64,000 nucleotides of DNA from Macrocystis pyrifera (GCA_031763025.1 JASSKH010000023.1:7839501-7903500), one strand, 5' to 3'; shown: positions 31,891 to 50,592, numbered from the stretch's first letter. The notes: generated from the letters alone by a model not told the origin. Numbers and translations: made by a program.

Positions 31891-31899
31891 AAGTAGAAC

Positions 31900-32640
31900 A
31901 TGCCTACGAGTATACTACTCGTGCCACCAACTGGTGCAGCTGGTTCGAACGATTTTCCTTTTGTCTTCCTTTTGTTTTTGTTTATTTTAGTGTCATTTTA
32001 TTTTCTTCTTTTTGCGCTGACCCTATGTGATTTTCACTTTATGTTCTTTCTCTTCCTTTCTCCGATTGACATGCCTTATTGAAGGAGTCGTGTGGCGTGG
32101 GTGGATGACGAGCCTGCTTTGCTTGTTTCGTATTGTCTGACGCCGAGGGGCCCGGCATAGTTGACGAGCGCTGGACGATGGTGGCAGACAGGGTAGCAAG
32201 GTACCAGGCGGACCAGCAGGGAGACCCTGGCTGTGCTACTCGTACCATAAACTGCTTCCGCTACCTGGAGGATGCTTTGTGCTTTGTTTGGTTTGCCTAT
32301 TATTCTCCCTTGGTTCTTAGTCTTAGTCTGCTGACGACGACTATTAATAGTGGTGTTTTTCTTCTTTTTACTTTTTTTCTCCAGCTCGTTTTTTTCAAGT
32401 GGAAGTGTCTGCCAGATCCCTGCGGGGGGGGGCACGACGGTTTGTTTCTTGTACATTTATTTCTTGTTTATTCATCTTTCGAATGTCTTCCTTGTTTTTG
32501 TATTTGTATTTGTTTTGTTTTGTTTTTCTCTTTGTTTCGTTTCGATTCTCTAGGCCATGGAATGTGTGTGTAGTGCCTGTCGTATGCAGTATGATGACAT
32601 GGCATTGCATTGCATACCTGGCAACGTAGTATCTCTGTGG
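31900..32640. other. T-rich block shared with 48640-49260 in direct orientation
   Basis: Contains TTCTTTCTCTTCCTTT, GAAGGAGTCGTGTGGCGTGG, GACGCCGAGGGGCCCGGC and AGGTACCAGGCGGACC. All recur at 48700-48870 on the same strand, although this block lies in the inverted-repeat arm. ORFs here are F/L-rich and not convincing genes. Confidence 0.6.
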
Positions 32641-33299
32641 CGTAGCTTTGTGACCACGGAACTTGTATCTCTCTATTAATAGGATTGAAGAATCGGCACG
32701 GACACTGGTTGTGCTGGATGTCGACGGGTAGAAAGAACGGTTTAACGTGAAGAAAACAACAACAACAACAACAATTAGAAAATACGTGGTATATATCCGT
32801 GACCAAACGAGAGCGTATATTACAGCGTATTGGTTTCTTCATCAGGAGTATATTATATTATATATTATATTATAGCGTACTTGTTTCTTCATCAGGATTA
32901 AGAACTGTACAATTAGCCAGATAGATACAATACGTGTTCTGCTGTTTGTTTGAGTAGGAGAACTAGTAATACCTTGTTTTTAGTGGTGAGCTTGGGATGT
33001 GGCACATGACACCAAAGAAAGCGTGCCGCCTCGACTACGCTGGTGAAAGGGCGCAGTAGGCCCGCGACCCACCGCGACCGTGGCATGCATGCACATACAC
33101 ACAGCCCTTCTCGGGTGGGGTCCATCAGCGCGAGCAGCGCCTGCTCGGTGCATCGGTGCATCTTGTTGCGGTCTGTCCTTCGTTTTCTGGCCAACCAACG
33201 TAGGCCACGTACGTACAGCCAACATGGTGATAATTATTAACAACATATATCTGTACGAGGACCCAGGCGGCATCTTTCCCCCGCGAGCTAAAAGACCGA

Positions 33300-33780
33300 G
33301 ACGGGCCATATACAGTATATGGCGCTGCCCGCGTCCTGTTGCCGGCCAGTTTCTCCGGAAAGCTGCGCTGTTCTCCACACCTTGCCATACATTTACAACC
33401 AAGAGAGAGACCTGCCTTCCACAGTAGATACAACACCCTCGGGAGTGCAGACGCTTGCCTTTTCTGTGGTGGGGGGATATGTACTCTGGTACCTTGTGTT
33501 TTTCACTCGATTTGTACCTTGTATCAACACAATATACTCGTGTGTACCAGTTTCCCTATCTACCACTCTATTTTATATATATATATTCTCGAGCCCAATA
33601 TAATGATTGAAGATCGTCCACCCACCAGCGAGCAGCCCCCAACAAAATCAAAACATCCGCTTCGTCAATCCCGGCCGTGCACGCAGCCGCCTCCGCTGAT
33701 CATGGCCACGACCGTCGACCTTGCTGCGTGTGAACTGCAAGCAGGGGCGTTGCCACACCGCCTTGCCAAAAACACGTGAA
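33300..33780 (+). pseudogene. Coding-like block conserved in both TIR arms (inner end)
   Basis: The frame reads PASFSGKLRC, QPRERPAFHSRYNTLGSADA and CLFCGGGI. The right arm has the same peptide on the minus strand (about 47720-47570), including the CLFCGG pair. It resembles the Cys-rich tail that follows RT or RNase H in some retroelements, but that link is weak. Several stops and indels follow. Confidence 0.3.
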
Positions 33781-34325
33781 CACGCCCTCACGTACTGCTT
33801 GTCCAAAAATGAGCTTGGTTCATCTTTGGCTAATAATACAGCTTGATTTCGTTGCACGTATTATCTGCATCATTCCTCTCTTATATAGTTGAGACTATAC
33901 TATTGATGAGACCTTACACAGTCAGTACAACGACGCAGAAAGTATCGTGAATTCATTTTAATTTTTGAACGTTTAAAATATACGCCAGTTTGAATTTCAA
34001 AATTGCTTTAATTGTCCGCCGTACGCCGGGGAAATCCTCCACCAAAACCCGTGCAACGAGCGACGGCCCACACAGGCAACGTATCATCTCATGCATAGGC
34101 ATCCTCCATCTCCCGAAGCCGAGACTTCCCGCCAATTTTTTGGTGCAGCGCCCTGCAGCTTACACCACCAACACCAGCAGACACACTTTTGTTGTATCCA
34201 GTCTTCGGTTTTTCAGTCTTCTACACAGGGATCGGCACGATAGCCTCCGACCGCCAAAATCAAAGTAGGCGACGAAATATTGTAGTCCCTATCCAGGCCG
34301 TCTTGTCTTCACCCATCAATACCTG

Positions 34326-34682
34326 GTGGGGGGCCAGCACAGGTTATTTCGGTGCAAGAGACCAGCACACAACCTCTGCTACCAACAGCAGCACCAAGCA
34401 ACGGACAAGCCCTTGCAGTATAAGTGCGGCATCACGGTAGACAGCTGCGTTAGTTTTTGTACTCCGCACGAGGCCGCCGGTCATACAGACGATACCCGAG
34501 AACCGTTCGGCGCCGGCGAAGGAGTTGACCAAGACAACGAGTTGTGCCTCAGGGGAAGCCTGCAGTGGCGGTTGGTCAAAAGGCTCGAACACCACACGAC
34601 GTGCTGCGGGGGTCGAAGTGCCATCTGGTGTGCATGTCTCTGTGCGGCCTCGGATGCGGAGCGGAGGCTTCAGGGTTATCGG
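34326..34682 (+). CDS. Possible Cys/His-rich upstream exon of the cargo gene
   Basis: Open frame with PLQYKCGITVDSCVSFCTPH and later RLEHHTTCCGGRSAIWCAC. It ends at a GT donor (CGG|GTGAGC at 34682) in phase 0, which matches the phase-0 acceptor at 34729. The C-x(6)-C-x(3)-C...H spacing vaguely recalls the C-terminal zinc motif of piggyBac transposases. Other frames are also open here, so the assignment is tentative. Confidence 0.35.
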
Positions 34683-34728
34683 GTGAGCTACTAAGTATTC
34701 GCTAACCCTTCTTCGCACATGGAAACAG

Positions 34729-41016
<6,288 letters not shown>

Positions 41017-41190
41017 GGCTTTGGTTCTAGCATCTCTGTCGTAGAGCACAGGCACCTTGCGAATAACCGTGTCATTGGTAGTGCCCTAGGACCAGCTGTC
41101 ATCGAGGATGGTCTGTAGTGCCCTAGAACCAGCTGTCATCGAGGATGGGTCAATAGTATGCAGAGCTCTACCGACCGGTTCGTCCAGATA

Positions 41191-41252
41191 TTACGGGGGA
41201 CCATAGTAAATAGGACCAAATTTTAAAGTTAGTAAAAATAGGACCCCCGTAA
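41191..41252. mobile_element. TA-MITE copy 16, internally deleted
   Basis: A 62-bp version in which both ends are intact (TTACGGGGGACC and GGACCCCCGTAA) but the middle of the family is missing. Confidence 0.87.
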
Positions 41253-41377
41253 TAGTTCCTCGATTAAACAGTAGTTAACAACACCCGCTGTATACACATT
41301 ACCAAGAGTTCACAACACCAACATGTCGCGGAGAGAGCCGTCTTGTGACAAGCCATTCGTGTGCCTTTTGCATGGTG

Positions 41378-41487
41378 TTACGGGGGACCATAGTAAAAAC
41401 AGGACCAAATATTGTTAGTAAAAATAGGTAAATATATAGTTTTTTTATGTAAACCATAGGGGTCCTATTAACTACGGACCCCCATAA
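41378..41487. mobile_element. TA-MITE copy 17
   Basis: Complete copy, ends TTACGGGGGACC and GGACCCCCATAA, only ~125 bp from copy 16. Confidence 0.87.
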
Positions 41488-41923
41488 TAGTTGCCTTTGG
41501 CATAGATGTTGGGTGTACAGATGGGACGGCGGCGAAAGGGTGTGATAATTTTTGCGGACGATGGCATTGTGTAACACCTGTATGTTGTGTGTTCTTGGCC
41601 TCCCCCAGATCTCGTCATCACGTCCATCGCAGGGGGTGAAGCGTGGCGAGATTTAAAAGCTGTCGTAAGTAGTTCACATACGAACTCCGTGTTCCACAGG
41701 TCATGTGTGGATTATGTGAACTTGTTGGTCGAAATAAATATATATCTACCAGGTATAAACTTGTACGCGCAATGCCAATACCTGTGGTGTGTTTTCTGTC
41801 CGCAGAGCCGGCGCCAAATGGCTGCGCGTGTGTTTGCGATGACCTATGTGCTGTTTGCGCGTTCCCTCACTTGTTGTGCCGGTGAAGCTGCCCGTATATA
41901 GTTATCCGTACGCCGCAAGTGTG

Positions 41924-43940
41924 ATGTCACCTCATCGGCAATCGCAGGGGGTCACCACCCCGGACGTAGTATATATAACTCCTCGGCGCCCATGGAAAAT
42001 CATCCGTGGCTCTTCGTTCGCCCCTCGTTCCACCCAACACTCACAACCAGTACTCCATGGTGAGCTGGGCCGTCCATCTCGCACACAACAATCACACTTT
42101 TCTTCGTGACGAGAATAGTACTAGGAATTGGCAGTGGGGAAGAGGAAGAAGAAGGCGCGAACGGGGACGGTCATGGTAAGTAGCAACGCTGTCGCATATT
42201 TTGTCCGGATGATGACGCGTGTGCGTCGAAGCGCACGCGGCGATGGCCTGTGCGGCTGGTACATACGAACACGTCCGCAATAATCTTGCATCGTGCAAAA
42301 CAAAAGAATAGACCAAGTAACCCTGGTACGTCTATTAATAGTATTTCTCAGGGGGGCGAGGGCGTGGGCAACCAATGGCACACGCGATCGAAGCATCTGC
42401 GACGAAAACATTATCCACAGCTGAGAAGGAGAAACGCACAAGTCATTACGACTGGCTTCGCGGAAGAGACGCAGGCAAGGTCGGTTTTCGTATCACCAAG
42501 CTTTTTTTTACCAACAGCAGTTTCGACTATTTCTTAAGCAGTCGTATTCTCACCAGATTATTCACTTACAATTTCAGAATCAATAGATAGTTGAAACTGT
42601 TTCTCAATGAAGAATTACTACAGTCGAGCCGGACGCCCCGGGGGGTCTAGTGGTAACCCTCGAATCCTACTATTACAATGGGACCATAGTAAATAGGACC
42701 TACGGTACACACAAAAGCCTATATATTTACGTATTTTTACTAACAATATATGGTCGTATTTACTACAGCCCCCCGTAATACATGGTAGCTCCCGAGTTCG
42801 AATCCCACCATGACTTCGAACGAATTTTCAAAAAAAATGGGGAAAAAAAACAGGAAGCAACCGCTGAGAGCGCGTAGCGTGGAAGGAAAGGCAAAAGTCT
42901 CTCGCGATAAAAATCATATCACGAGCCGTAGAGTCTGGTATATGACCCTGTATCCGAGTTACTACTGCGGTAGGAAGGAGGGAGAAGAAAAAGGGCGAAG
43001 ATAATAAATACCACCAAAAAACAAAATTGCGCCGCAGCATTTTTTGTTTTTTGCCAATGCCAAAGACCAAGACCGTCACGCACGGGCCACCAGGTACTTG
43101 CTCACTCGAGAGAAGAGCGACGACTTCTACGGGGGTGAAAGGACTGCTGAAGTTTCTTTCTCCAGCAAGACGCATCGCAGTACGTGGACCTCCGAAAACG
43201 GCGACGGAGGTCGCACGGTCGTCGACGGTGGCTTCCTTCTGCACAAGTCGGTTCGAAACGGAGACGCAGCTCTAAAGCCGGTGATGCACGACGACGTCGT
43301 ACCGATTGCCCTGGCGATGAAAAGGTATGTCGGTTTATTGACAGACGAAAGGTGGGATGTGCACCATCTTCTTTGACGGCAAGTCGCCGCCAGCGAAGGG
43401 GGCGCACGTCGGACCGGCGGCATGAAAGACGCGAGCCAGCTCTCAAGCATTGTCACGGAGATAATGGGAAGGGTGACGTAGATGCCACCAGTAGATGTGC
43501 TTATAAGCAAGCGGCGTCATTTTTCACCTCGTGTGATTGCCAGGGGTCTCCGCCATCCTCCGAGGTACTGGAAGATGCGTGTATCGGATTTTACCGACGC
43601 ACTTCGGGATGCGCGCGACCCCAGAGCCCAGAAAATGGACGTCCCGAACGAGGGGGGCAAAGAAGAGGTCGCGTCCGCTAGAGGAGTTGCTTCCTGTGAC
43701 CGCGAGAAAGACTTCAACCCCCTCACCCCCTCGGTGGAAAGCGGGCTGTCGCGCGCAAACATTTCGACGAGGGTGCTAATAGTCTTAGCGAAAAGGAAAA
43801 CCCATCGGCCAGTGTGTTCTACGACTCCCTGTCGAAGGCCACATTCGAGACTAGGGGTTACCCGAACAGCGAGAAGTTGGCCACGAGACTGCTACCGGCA
43901 CGCGTGAGACGCCAAGAAAACGAAGACGAGGAGGCCAACT
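41924..43940 (+). CDS. Second spliced gene or fragment in the giant element
   Basis: The candidate start MSPHRQSQGVTTPDVVYITP (41924) leads to a donor at ~42059 (CAT G|GTGAGC). A coding-like exon 42352-42480 (ASATKTLSTAEKEKRTSHYD) ends at GGC AAG|GTCGGT in phase 0. Exon 43038-43324 (phase 0 acceptor GCCGCAG) reads AKDQDRHARATRYLLTREKS and DDFYGGERTAEVSFSSK, ending at a GTATGT donor in phase 2. The C-terminal part reads YWKMRVSDFTDALRDARDPR and, after a frameshift near 43755, SLSEKENPSASVFYDSLSKA to EDEEAN-stop at ~43940. Exon joins between 43325 and 43480 and the first intron are uncertain. No domain recognised. Confidence 0.38.
42636..42815 (+). mobile_element. tRNA-like sequence (A box and B box) split by a TA-MITE
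   Basis: GGGGTCTAGTGGTAACC (A-box-like, ~42643) and CCGAGTTCGAATCCCACC (B-box-like, ~42792) would be ~45 bp apart without the insert. The T-arm does not fold well, so it looks like a tRNA-derived relic or SINE head, not a working tRNA gene. Its sequence differs from the SINE family at 37513/49265. Confidence 0.45.
42673..42778. mobile_element. TA-MITE copy 18, nested in the tRNA-like sequence
   Basis: Left end TTACAATGGGACC is diverged, right end GCCCCCCGTAA, with TA on both sides (42671-42672 and 42779-42780). Confidence 0.87.
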
Positions 43941-44317
43941 GATCCCTGGAGGGGGTGGGGCGTAGACGTGTAACGTCTTGAAAGACACGAGGAGCAGGCA
44001 TGCTGATCCGCTAAAACCAACGTGTAGCGGGCGTAGAACTTGGGAACATCGTCGACTTTGACGCATGTAGTATCTATTTTTTTCTCCCTCTCATTAAAAT
44101 TGATCCCGATCCGAAAACCAAGCCGGGTGTGCCGCGACGCTTGGGGGAACGCTCTGATTGACTTCGTGGTGGGTGTAGGTTGTCCAGTGTATCCCTTACA
44201 AAGCATCGAGACTTCGTTTTCCCGAAAGGGTGCGACTGGTTGCGATGAAAGTTCACCGCGTCTATGGAAAAAAGTGTCCTTGACTATGTCCCGCCAGTTT
44301 GCCGGGGAATGATTCGA

Positions 44318-46899
44318 TTAGTTTTTTTTTTTCCCCAGACGATATAACCCAGCGTTAGGGTTCTTTTCTGTATTCGGTACAGACATGACTAACACCACCC
44401 TCCCAAGTTGCCCGGGCCCCATCAACACATGAACCCCGTTCGTTTCACTGCTGTGGATTCGAAACACGCCCACCCACTTACACCCAACACTCGCAAATGC
44501 CTGGCGCGCCATGTGAACGAGGAAGGCGCAAACCTGGAAACAGGGGTCAATCAAATCCATCTGCTTCGAGGTGAACTTGGTGTGGAGAAACGTCCCACTC
44601 CTTCAAGGCGCCGATAGCCCGTTCGATGTGAACGCGGATATTAGCCGTCCGCTTAGTTTGCTCTGCATCTATGGCGGTAGACTGAGCTTCACCCCTCTGC
44701 GTGCGCTTGCCGGGCGGTACCACAAGATTTAGGCCGACACAAGCCGAATCGACGCCGAGAGGGTTGAATCCCCTGTCTGCCATCACGGAGAAAACATTGC
44801 CACCCCCAAACCTCCGCCACAACAAGCTGGCCTGGACTCTCTCACAAGCTCGGAGTCCGTCATTCTCCCCCCCCCTCCCCCCGTAGGCATCGGAAACATG
44901 GAAAATTGCACCTGCAGGAGTCACACCAACCATAATCTTTTAGCCGTGGGCCTCTGTTTGTACTCGGACCACAGCACGTGCGCCAATATCAGTCTGCCAC
45001 ATGCGCCTAGTCTCCGCTTCCGTCGCATCGAGAACGAAAACAACGCCGCTCATGTCCCTCCTGCGAAAGTCAGGTGGGGCCGTCCGTCCCACCTCGTCCA
45101 CGCGAGGTAAACGCACGAAAGGCCGCAAGGCTCCAGCTAAGAGCTTCAAGCCAGGTCACGAACCCGCGTCCACCAGTGGTCTCGTCAAACGCCGAGTAAA
45201 GACGAAGGAAACAACTATGGGAACCCCGGTTCGCAAAATAAACGCGAAGAAAAGGCCGTTGACGCCCCGAAAGACCTTCTTCCGCCTCTGCGTCCGTTTG
45301 TCTCCATCCACGTCCCCTCCCCCGCTATAAAAAAACATGTTCTCCGCGGCGCCAGAATAATTGACCGTGTCGTACAAAGCCTGCATGTTCGAGCATGCGC
45401 GCCGGTATTTGTCACTTTAAAAAAGTTGAACCGGACAAAAAGAGGGGGGGCACACTTACAAGTTCATTCAATAACGGGTGGGGGGGGGTGGGGGGGGGTG
45501 TACTCATTATCGTGCATGGCCGTAGTCGTATGACCATAGACCCTCGCATCCCGATAATGCCGGAACGGAGCACGTCGGGTTTTCACCGACCAGGCCGACA
45601 TTACTTGCACCAAGCGCGAAGCGCCGTGAGGTGTTGGGCTAGTCGCATGAAGGGTGGGCTGTATCCTACTAAGAACCGATTTCGAGGCGGATTTTCTTGC
45701 ATATGGGTGACAGCATCAATGAATTGAATTAACTTCTGGTGTGGCCACTTCCAGATACAGCAATGGGTGTACTATGTAACTGCCTCGTGGGTGCCTCACC
45801 ATGTACACACTACGTGATACGATCACCGCCCTTGTGCGGAGTTAAGGTTCTCCCCGCACAAAAATGCTCTAACTCGACCGCCAGCCGTGGTAACCGCCAA
45901 ACAAAACAAAAAAAAACGGTACCCCGGCTGTCTAGCTCACGCAGTGAGAGGCGTGTTTACAGCGTCGTCGCCAATCGACGCCAACCCAACCTATATATAC
46001 CACGTATATAATATAGCGGGGGGGGGGGGGGGGGGGGGGGGGGGTGTATTAAATTGGAACTTGAGCCAGTACAAACACGGCCGTCTAAATCGATGGCTGA
46101 ACGACCTCTGGCACACTACCGCCCCTCTCATACCAGCGAGTCACACCCTTTTCAAGGGACAGACTTCGCGGAACTACTGCAGTGTAGGGTAGAACAAGTG
46201 CGCAACGTAGCCTTATACTTGCGAGCGCCGTAACAAAATACTGCTGTGTGTTCTGCAGTGGCACCAAGGTGACGCTCCTACATCTCACCAGTAAGGGTTC
46301 CGGGCAAGGTAAACCACAGAGGCTTCGTGAACGTACCGGATCCAGGACCGGCCAGGATGGTGCAGTCAATGGCCGATCCTCGGCCTCGATCCCCAGATCC
46401 CCCCCTTTCCTGCTTGTCAGTGTGCGCTTCCCCGGTTTCCTTCAGGCGCTGGTGACCGGCCGCCAGCTCGTCCTTCATGCGGCGGTTTTCCGTCTCCAAG
46501 GCGGATATCCGGATGGTATTCGCCAATGTTTTCGGCCTTCAGACACCGAGCAGTTGCCTCCCACCTCTTCGAGAGGCCTATGGCCCCTTGCATTGCCTGT
46601 TGAATCTCCTCCGCAGTCTGTCTCGGCTCGGCACCCTCCTTCAGCGTTACGTTTGGTTGTAGATCAAGAACAGTACTGCTTGTGGGCCGTTTTTTTGCAC
46701 GACACAGGCTGCCGGGCGGGAAGCGCACGAGGGAAACCTTTCCATCCAACTTGTCGTACTCGTCGACGTCTACTACCCCCAGGTAGTCAAGCCAAGCATT
46801 TTTGGCCTCCGTGCCTTGCGGCAATCTGATCGTAGCTCCATCTCCTGCGCCGAAACACACTTGTTTGCGGCAAATACAACGCTGTTTCCTCGCGGCCAT
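44318..46899 (-). pseudogene. THAP-like/DDE_Tnp_4-type transposase (ISL2EU/PIF-Harbinger-like), frameshifted
   Basis: N-terminus (46899-46550): MAARKQRCICRKQVCFG, IRLPQG, AWLDYLGVVDVDEYDKL, PPGSLCR and LQPNVTL follow the order of a THAP zinc finger, but the final C-x2-H pair is not clear. A coiled-coil follows after a frameshift (LETENRRMKDELAAG). A donor near 46286 starts an intron that holds a poly-G family element (45471-46044). The catalytic half shows all three DDE motifs: VVFVLDATE, VMADRGFN and VHIERAIG. WSEYKQRPTAK, VGVTPAGAIFHVSDAYGG and DLIDPCFQVCAFLVH are further landmarks. At least four one-base shifts are needed (near 45200, 45080, 44940 and 44590). It would supply strand transfer for the giant element if it were intact. 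Frameshifts may be decay or sequencing error. Confidence 0.62.
45471..46044 (+). mobile_element. Poly-G family, A-type, full length, in the transposase intron
   Basis: G-rich left border, TGTACTCATTATCGTGCATG, TATGACCATAGACCCTCGC, GGAACGGAGCACGTCGGG and the long body to TATATAATATAGCG, followed by a 25-nt G tract. About 570 bp. Confidence 0.87.
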
Positions 46900-47789
46900 G
46901 TTTAAATGCACTATCGGTGCCAGGCAAGCCCTCTTGAGCAGTACACTCGCCTCGGCTTTGGGAGGTGGAGGATGTCTATTATGAGATTATACGAGCCTGT
47001 CGCTCGTTGCACCGGGTTTTGATGGAGGATTTCCCCGGCGTACGGCGGACAAATGAAGCATTTGAAATTCAAACTGGCGCGTATTTTGAATGTTTTCAAA
47101 AAAATTAAATGACTTCACGATACTTCCTGCGTCGTTGTAAGCTCTTAGTCTCAACTAAAGAGAGGAATGATGCAGATAATACATGCAACAAAATCAAAAT
47201 GTACTATTAGTCAAAGATGAACGAAGCTCTTTGGACATTTTCGTGTGGGCGTGTTCACATGTTTTTGGCAAGGCGGTGCGACCAGCACCCTGCTGCAGTT
47301 CACACGCAGCAAGGTCGATGGTCGTGGCCATGATCAGCGGAGGCGGCTGCGTGAACGGCCGGGATTGACGAAGCGGATATTTTGGGGGGGGCTGCTCGCT
47401 GGTGGGTGGGTGTGACGGTCTTTAAATCATTATATTGGGCTCGAAAATAAATATAAAAAATAGAGTGGTAGATAGGGGAACTGGCACGCACGAGTATATT
47501 GTATTGATACGAGGTACAAATCGAGTAAAAACACAAGGTACCAGTGTATATTCCCCCACCACAGAAAAGGCAGGCGTCTGCACTCCCGAGGGTGTTGTAT
47601 CTACTGTGGAAGGCAGGTCTCTCTCTTGGTTGTAAACATATGGCGTGGTGTGAAGAACAGCGCAGCTTTCCGGAGAAACTGGCCGGAAGCAGGACGCGGG
47701 CAGCATCATATATGGCCCGTCTCGGTCTTCTAGCTAGCGGGGGAAAGATGCCGCCTGGGTCCTCGTACAAATATACGGTGTTACACCTA

Positions 47790-49750
47790 TGCCAATGGGA
47801 ACGCGATGTTCAAAAGTTTTCTTTCAAAAATATTGCTTTAAAAAAAAACAGCCGAAAATATCCTCGTACCGCCGCTGTGGGAAAAAAGCGAAAAAAAAAA
47901 ATGCTCGATTTTTCCTTTTTTTTTTTCTACCGGCTGCAGGCGGCACAATTTGTGTTCTCTCGATGCAAATTGTCAACAAGCTGATAAAAATCAGCTCGTG
48001 CGACGATAGACGCTCGATCTCGATATAGACTCAGCCCACGGCCAACCCGCTTGGTGTCGGGCAAGGCCAACGAGAGTATAGATGACGGCATCGAAGACAG
48101 AAAGTGGAAAAATGCTCTATTAATAGGGGGCGAGAGGTTGCCGGCGGCGTCCTGCGGTGTCCTCCCAAACCTGAAAAAAAGCCTGTTTTTTGCCATTCGA
48201 GGCGGATCGAGAAGTTTTGTCTTCTGTTTGGTACACACCGGCGGCTAATTGTTTTTTTTTATCGTACGCCTGGCCAGCGCCCGCCACACGTCACTGGCCA
48301 ATGTGTGAAGACGGTGACCCAAGGGTGGGTCGGAGCCCCTAACGAGCGCACTCCGTTCAGAATTCATGACGCAATCGTTGGTTTTGTCGATCGATGTCCG
48401 TCGAGGACTCGGAATCTCGCCGCTTCGAACCAAAGATCGGCCTGAGTTTTTCTCAAGCCGATCTTGGCCCAACATCGGTCCCAGATTGCTTTTTTCGGGC
48501 TTTTCCAAAAGTTGGGAACTTTTTTTTTTTCTCAACGTGCCCATAGGAAGCCTGATCTAATTTTTTTGGCGGGGATCTTTGGAATTCAACTTTTTATTGA
48601 TACTTCGCGTTCCCATTGGCATAGGTCTGGATGATCACTTTTTTTTTCTCTTCTTTTTTTTCTTGCGCTGATCCTCTGGGATTTTCATTTTACTTCTTTC
48701 TCTTCCTTTCTTCGATTGATAAGCCTTATTGAAGGAGTCGTGTGGCATGGGTGGATGACGAGCCTGCTTTGCTTGTTTCGTATTGTCTGACGCCGAGGGG
48801 CCGGGCATAGTTGACGAACGCTGGACGGAGGCGGCAGACAGGATAGCAAGGTACCAGGCGGACTAGCAGGGAGAACCTGGCTGTGCTACTCGTACCATAA
48901 ACTGCTGCCGCTACCTGGAGGATGCTTGTGCTTTGGTTTGCTTGTTATTCTCCCTTGGTTCTTGGTCTTACTCTGTTTACGACGAGTAGGGGTGTTTTTC
49001 TTCTTTTTCCTTTTTTTTCCAGCTCTTTATTTTCAAGTGTCTGCCACATCCCCTGCTTGGGGGGCACGACGGTTTGTTTCTATTTTTTTTTTCTTGTTTC
49101 TTTTTCTCTTTCGATTCGTCTTTGTTTTTGTTTTCTTTTCTTTGTTTCATTTCGTTTCTCTATTTCATGGAATACGTATGTCGGTCATGCCTGTCGTATC
49201 CAGCATGATGACATGGCATTGCATTGCCCACTGCTGTGCTCACTGCATACGTGGCAACGTAGTCGCGTCCCCGGTGGCTTGGTAGGTGGTCCGCGAGCCT
49301 ATCAAGATCAATTTCGTGAGTTCGAGTCTCACCGAGTGCATGCTCATAGGGACTTTTTCTTGCATAAAATTGATTAGCGGAAAGCGCGAGAGCGTGAGTT
49401 AGCTGTACATTTGATGAAAATCGACGAGCAGTGGGAATGCTGAACCCTATGCGCGATAAAAACTAAAGGCACGTACCGGGGGCGAGAAGGGACGACACCT
49501 GTGACCACGGCTTGTCCAGAAGATCGTCGAGGGTAAAACCTCCTACGAGTGGGCTGGAAAGTAAAAGTGATGATGAAAAAAAAAAAAAAAAAAAAAAAGT
49601 ATCTCTGCCGTGGCGTACAGCTTTGTGACCACAGAACTTGTATCTCTCTAGATTGAAGATGAAGAATCGGCACGGACACTGGTTGTCCTGGATGTCGACG
49701 GGTAGAAAGAACGGTGTAATGTGAAGAAAACAACAACAACAACAACAACA
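47790..49750. repeat. Right-arm insertion carrying a direct copy of left-arm DNA
   Basis: 48640-49260 and 49600-49750 match left-arm 31960-32640 and 32640-32770 on the same strand, whereas the arms otherwise pair inverted. A SINE (49265-49598) interrupts the copy. 47850-48600 is not matched elsewhere in the window and has no convincing gene. Confidence 0.7.
49265..49598 (+). mobile_element. tRNA-derived SINE with paralogous empty site
   Basis: Full-length copy from CCCCGGTGGCTTGGTAGG to a ~24-nt poly-A tail. The left-arm copy of the same DNA (32625-32640) reads GGCAACGTAGTATCTCTG without the SINE. The insertion is therefore younger than the duplication, with a very short target repeat (GTA). 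Confidence 0.9.
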
Positions 49751-50592
49751 ACAACCATGTTGGCTGTACGTACGTGGCCTACGTTGGTTGGCCCGAAAAC
49801 GAAGGACAGACCACAACAAGATGCACCGATGCACCGAGCAGGCGCTGCTCGCGCTGATGCACCCCACCCGCTATTTGTGCTAGGGAAAAGGGCTTCGTAT
49901 GTGCAAGCATGCCACGTTCGCGATGGGTCGCGGGCCTACTGCGCCCTCTCAGCAGCGTAGTCGAGGCCGCGCGCTTTCTTTGGTGTTTGTGCCGCATCCC
50001 AAGCTTACTACTAATATTAAAAGCAAGGTAGTAATAGTTCTCCTACGGAAACAAACAGCAGAACACGTGTTATATCTAGCAAATTATATCGTTCTTACTC
50101 CTGATGAAGAAACAATACGCTATAATACGCTCTCGTTTTGTCACGGATATATACCACGTATTTTCTAATGCAGCGATTCTTAGTTGTTGTTGTTGTTGTT
50201 GTTGTTGCTGTTGTTGTCTTCACATTAAATCGTCCTTTCTACCCAGCTTCATCAGTACACCCAATGTCCGTCCTGATTCCTTATCCTAGAGAGATCTGAT
50301 TCCGTGGTCACAGACGGTGAGACAGAGGAAGACCAAAAATAAAAAAAAGAACCGCGAATTCAAGTGTCAAGCAAGTGAAATGTCAGCGTACCGAGAACAC
50401 AACACAAGCAATACCAAAAAAAACCCTAAAACCAAAAACAAAAAATTGAAATGAAACAGAATACAAACGACGCAAGGACTTCAGAAAGGCTGCCAGACGG
50501 ACAGCACACATACGTACTCAGGAAGGACAGATATCTGCGGCGCGGACGAATAACACGAAAGAGAGGGAGCTACAGGCAAACGTCTATAAGAG

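Larger units (their letters stand above)
30219..34135. repeat. Left terminal inverted repeat (~3.9 kb)
   Basis: Pairs with 46950-52360. Order from outside: a ~250-bp terminal block, a ~255-bp unit array (30467-31375), then a coding-like stretch (31530-31890). Next come a T-rich block (31900-32640), a block matched by 49750-50290 (32640-33235), and a block matched by 46950-47790 (33240-34135). Arm identity varies and indels are common. TA-MITE copy 13 is present here and absent from the right arm. Confidence 0.85.
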
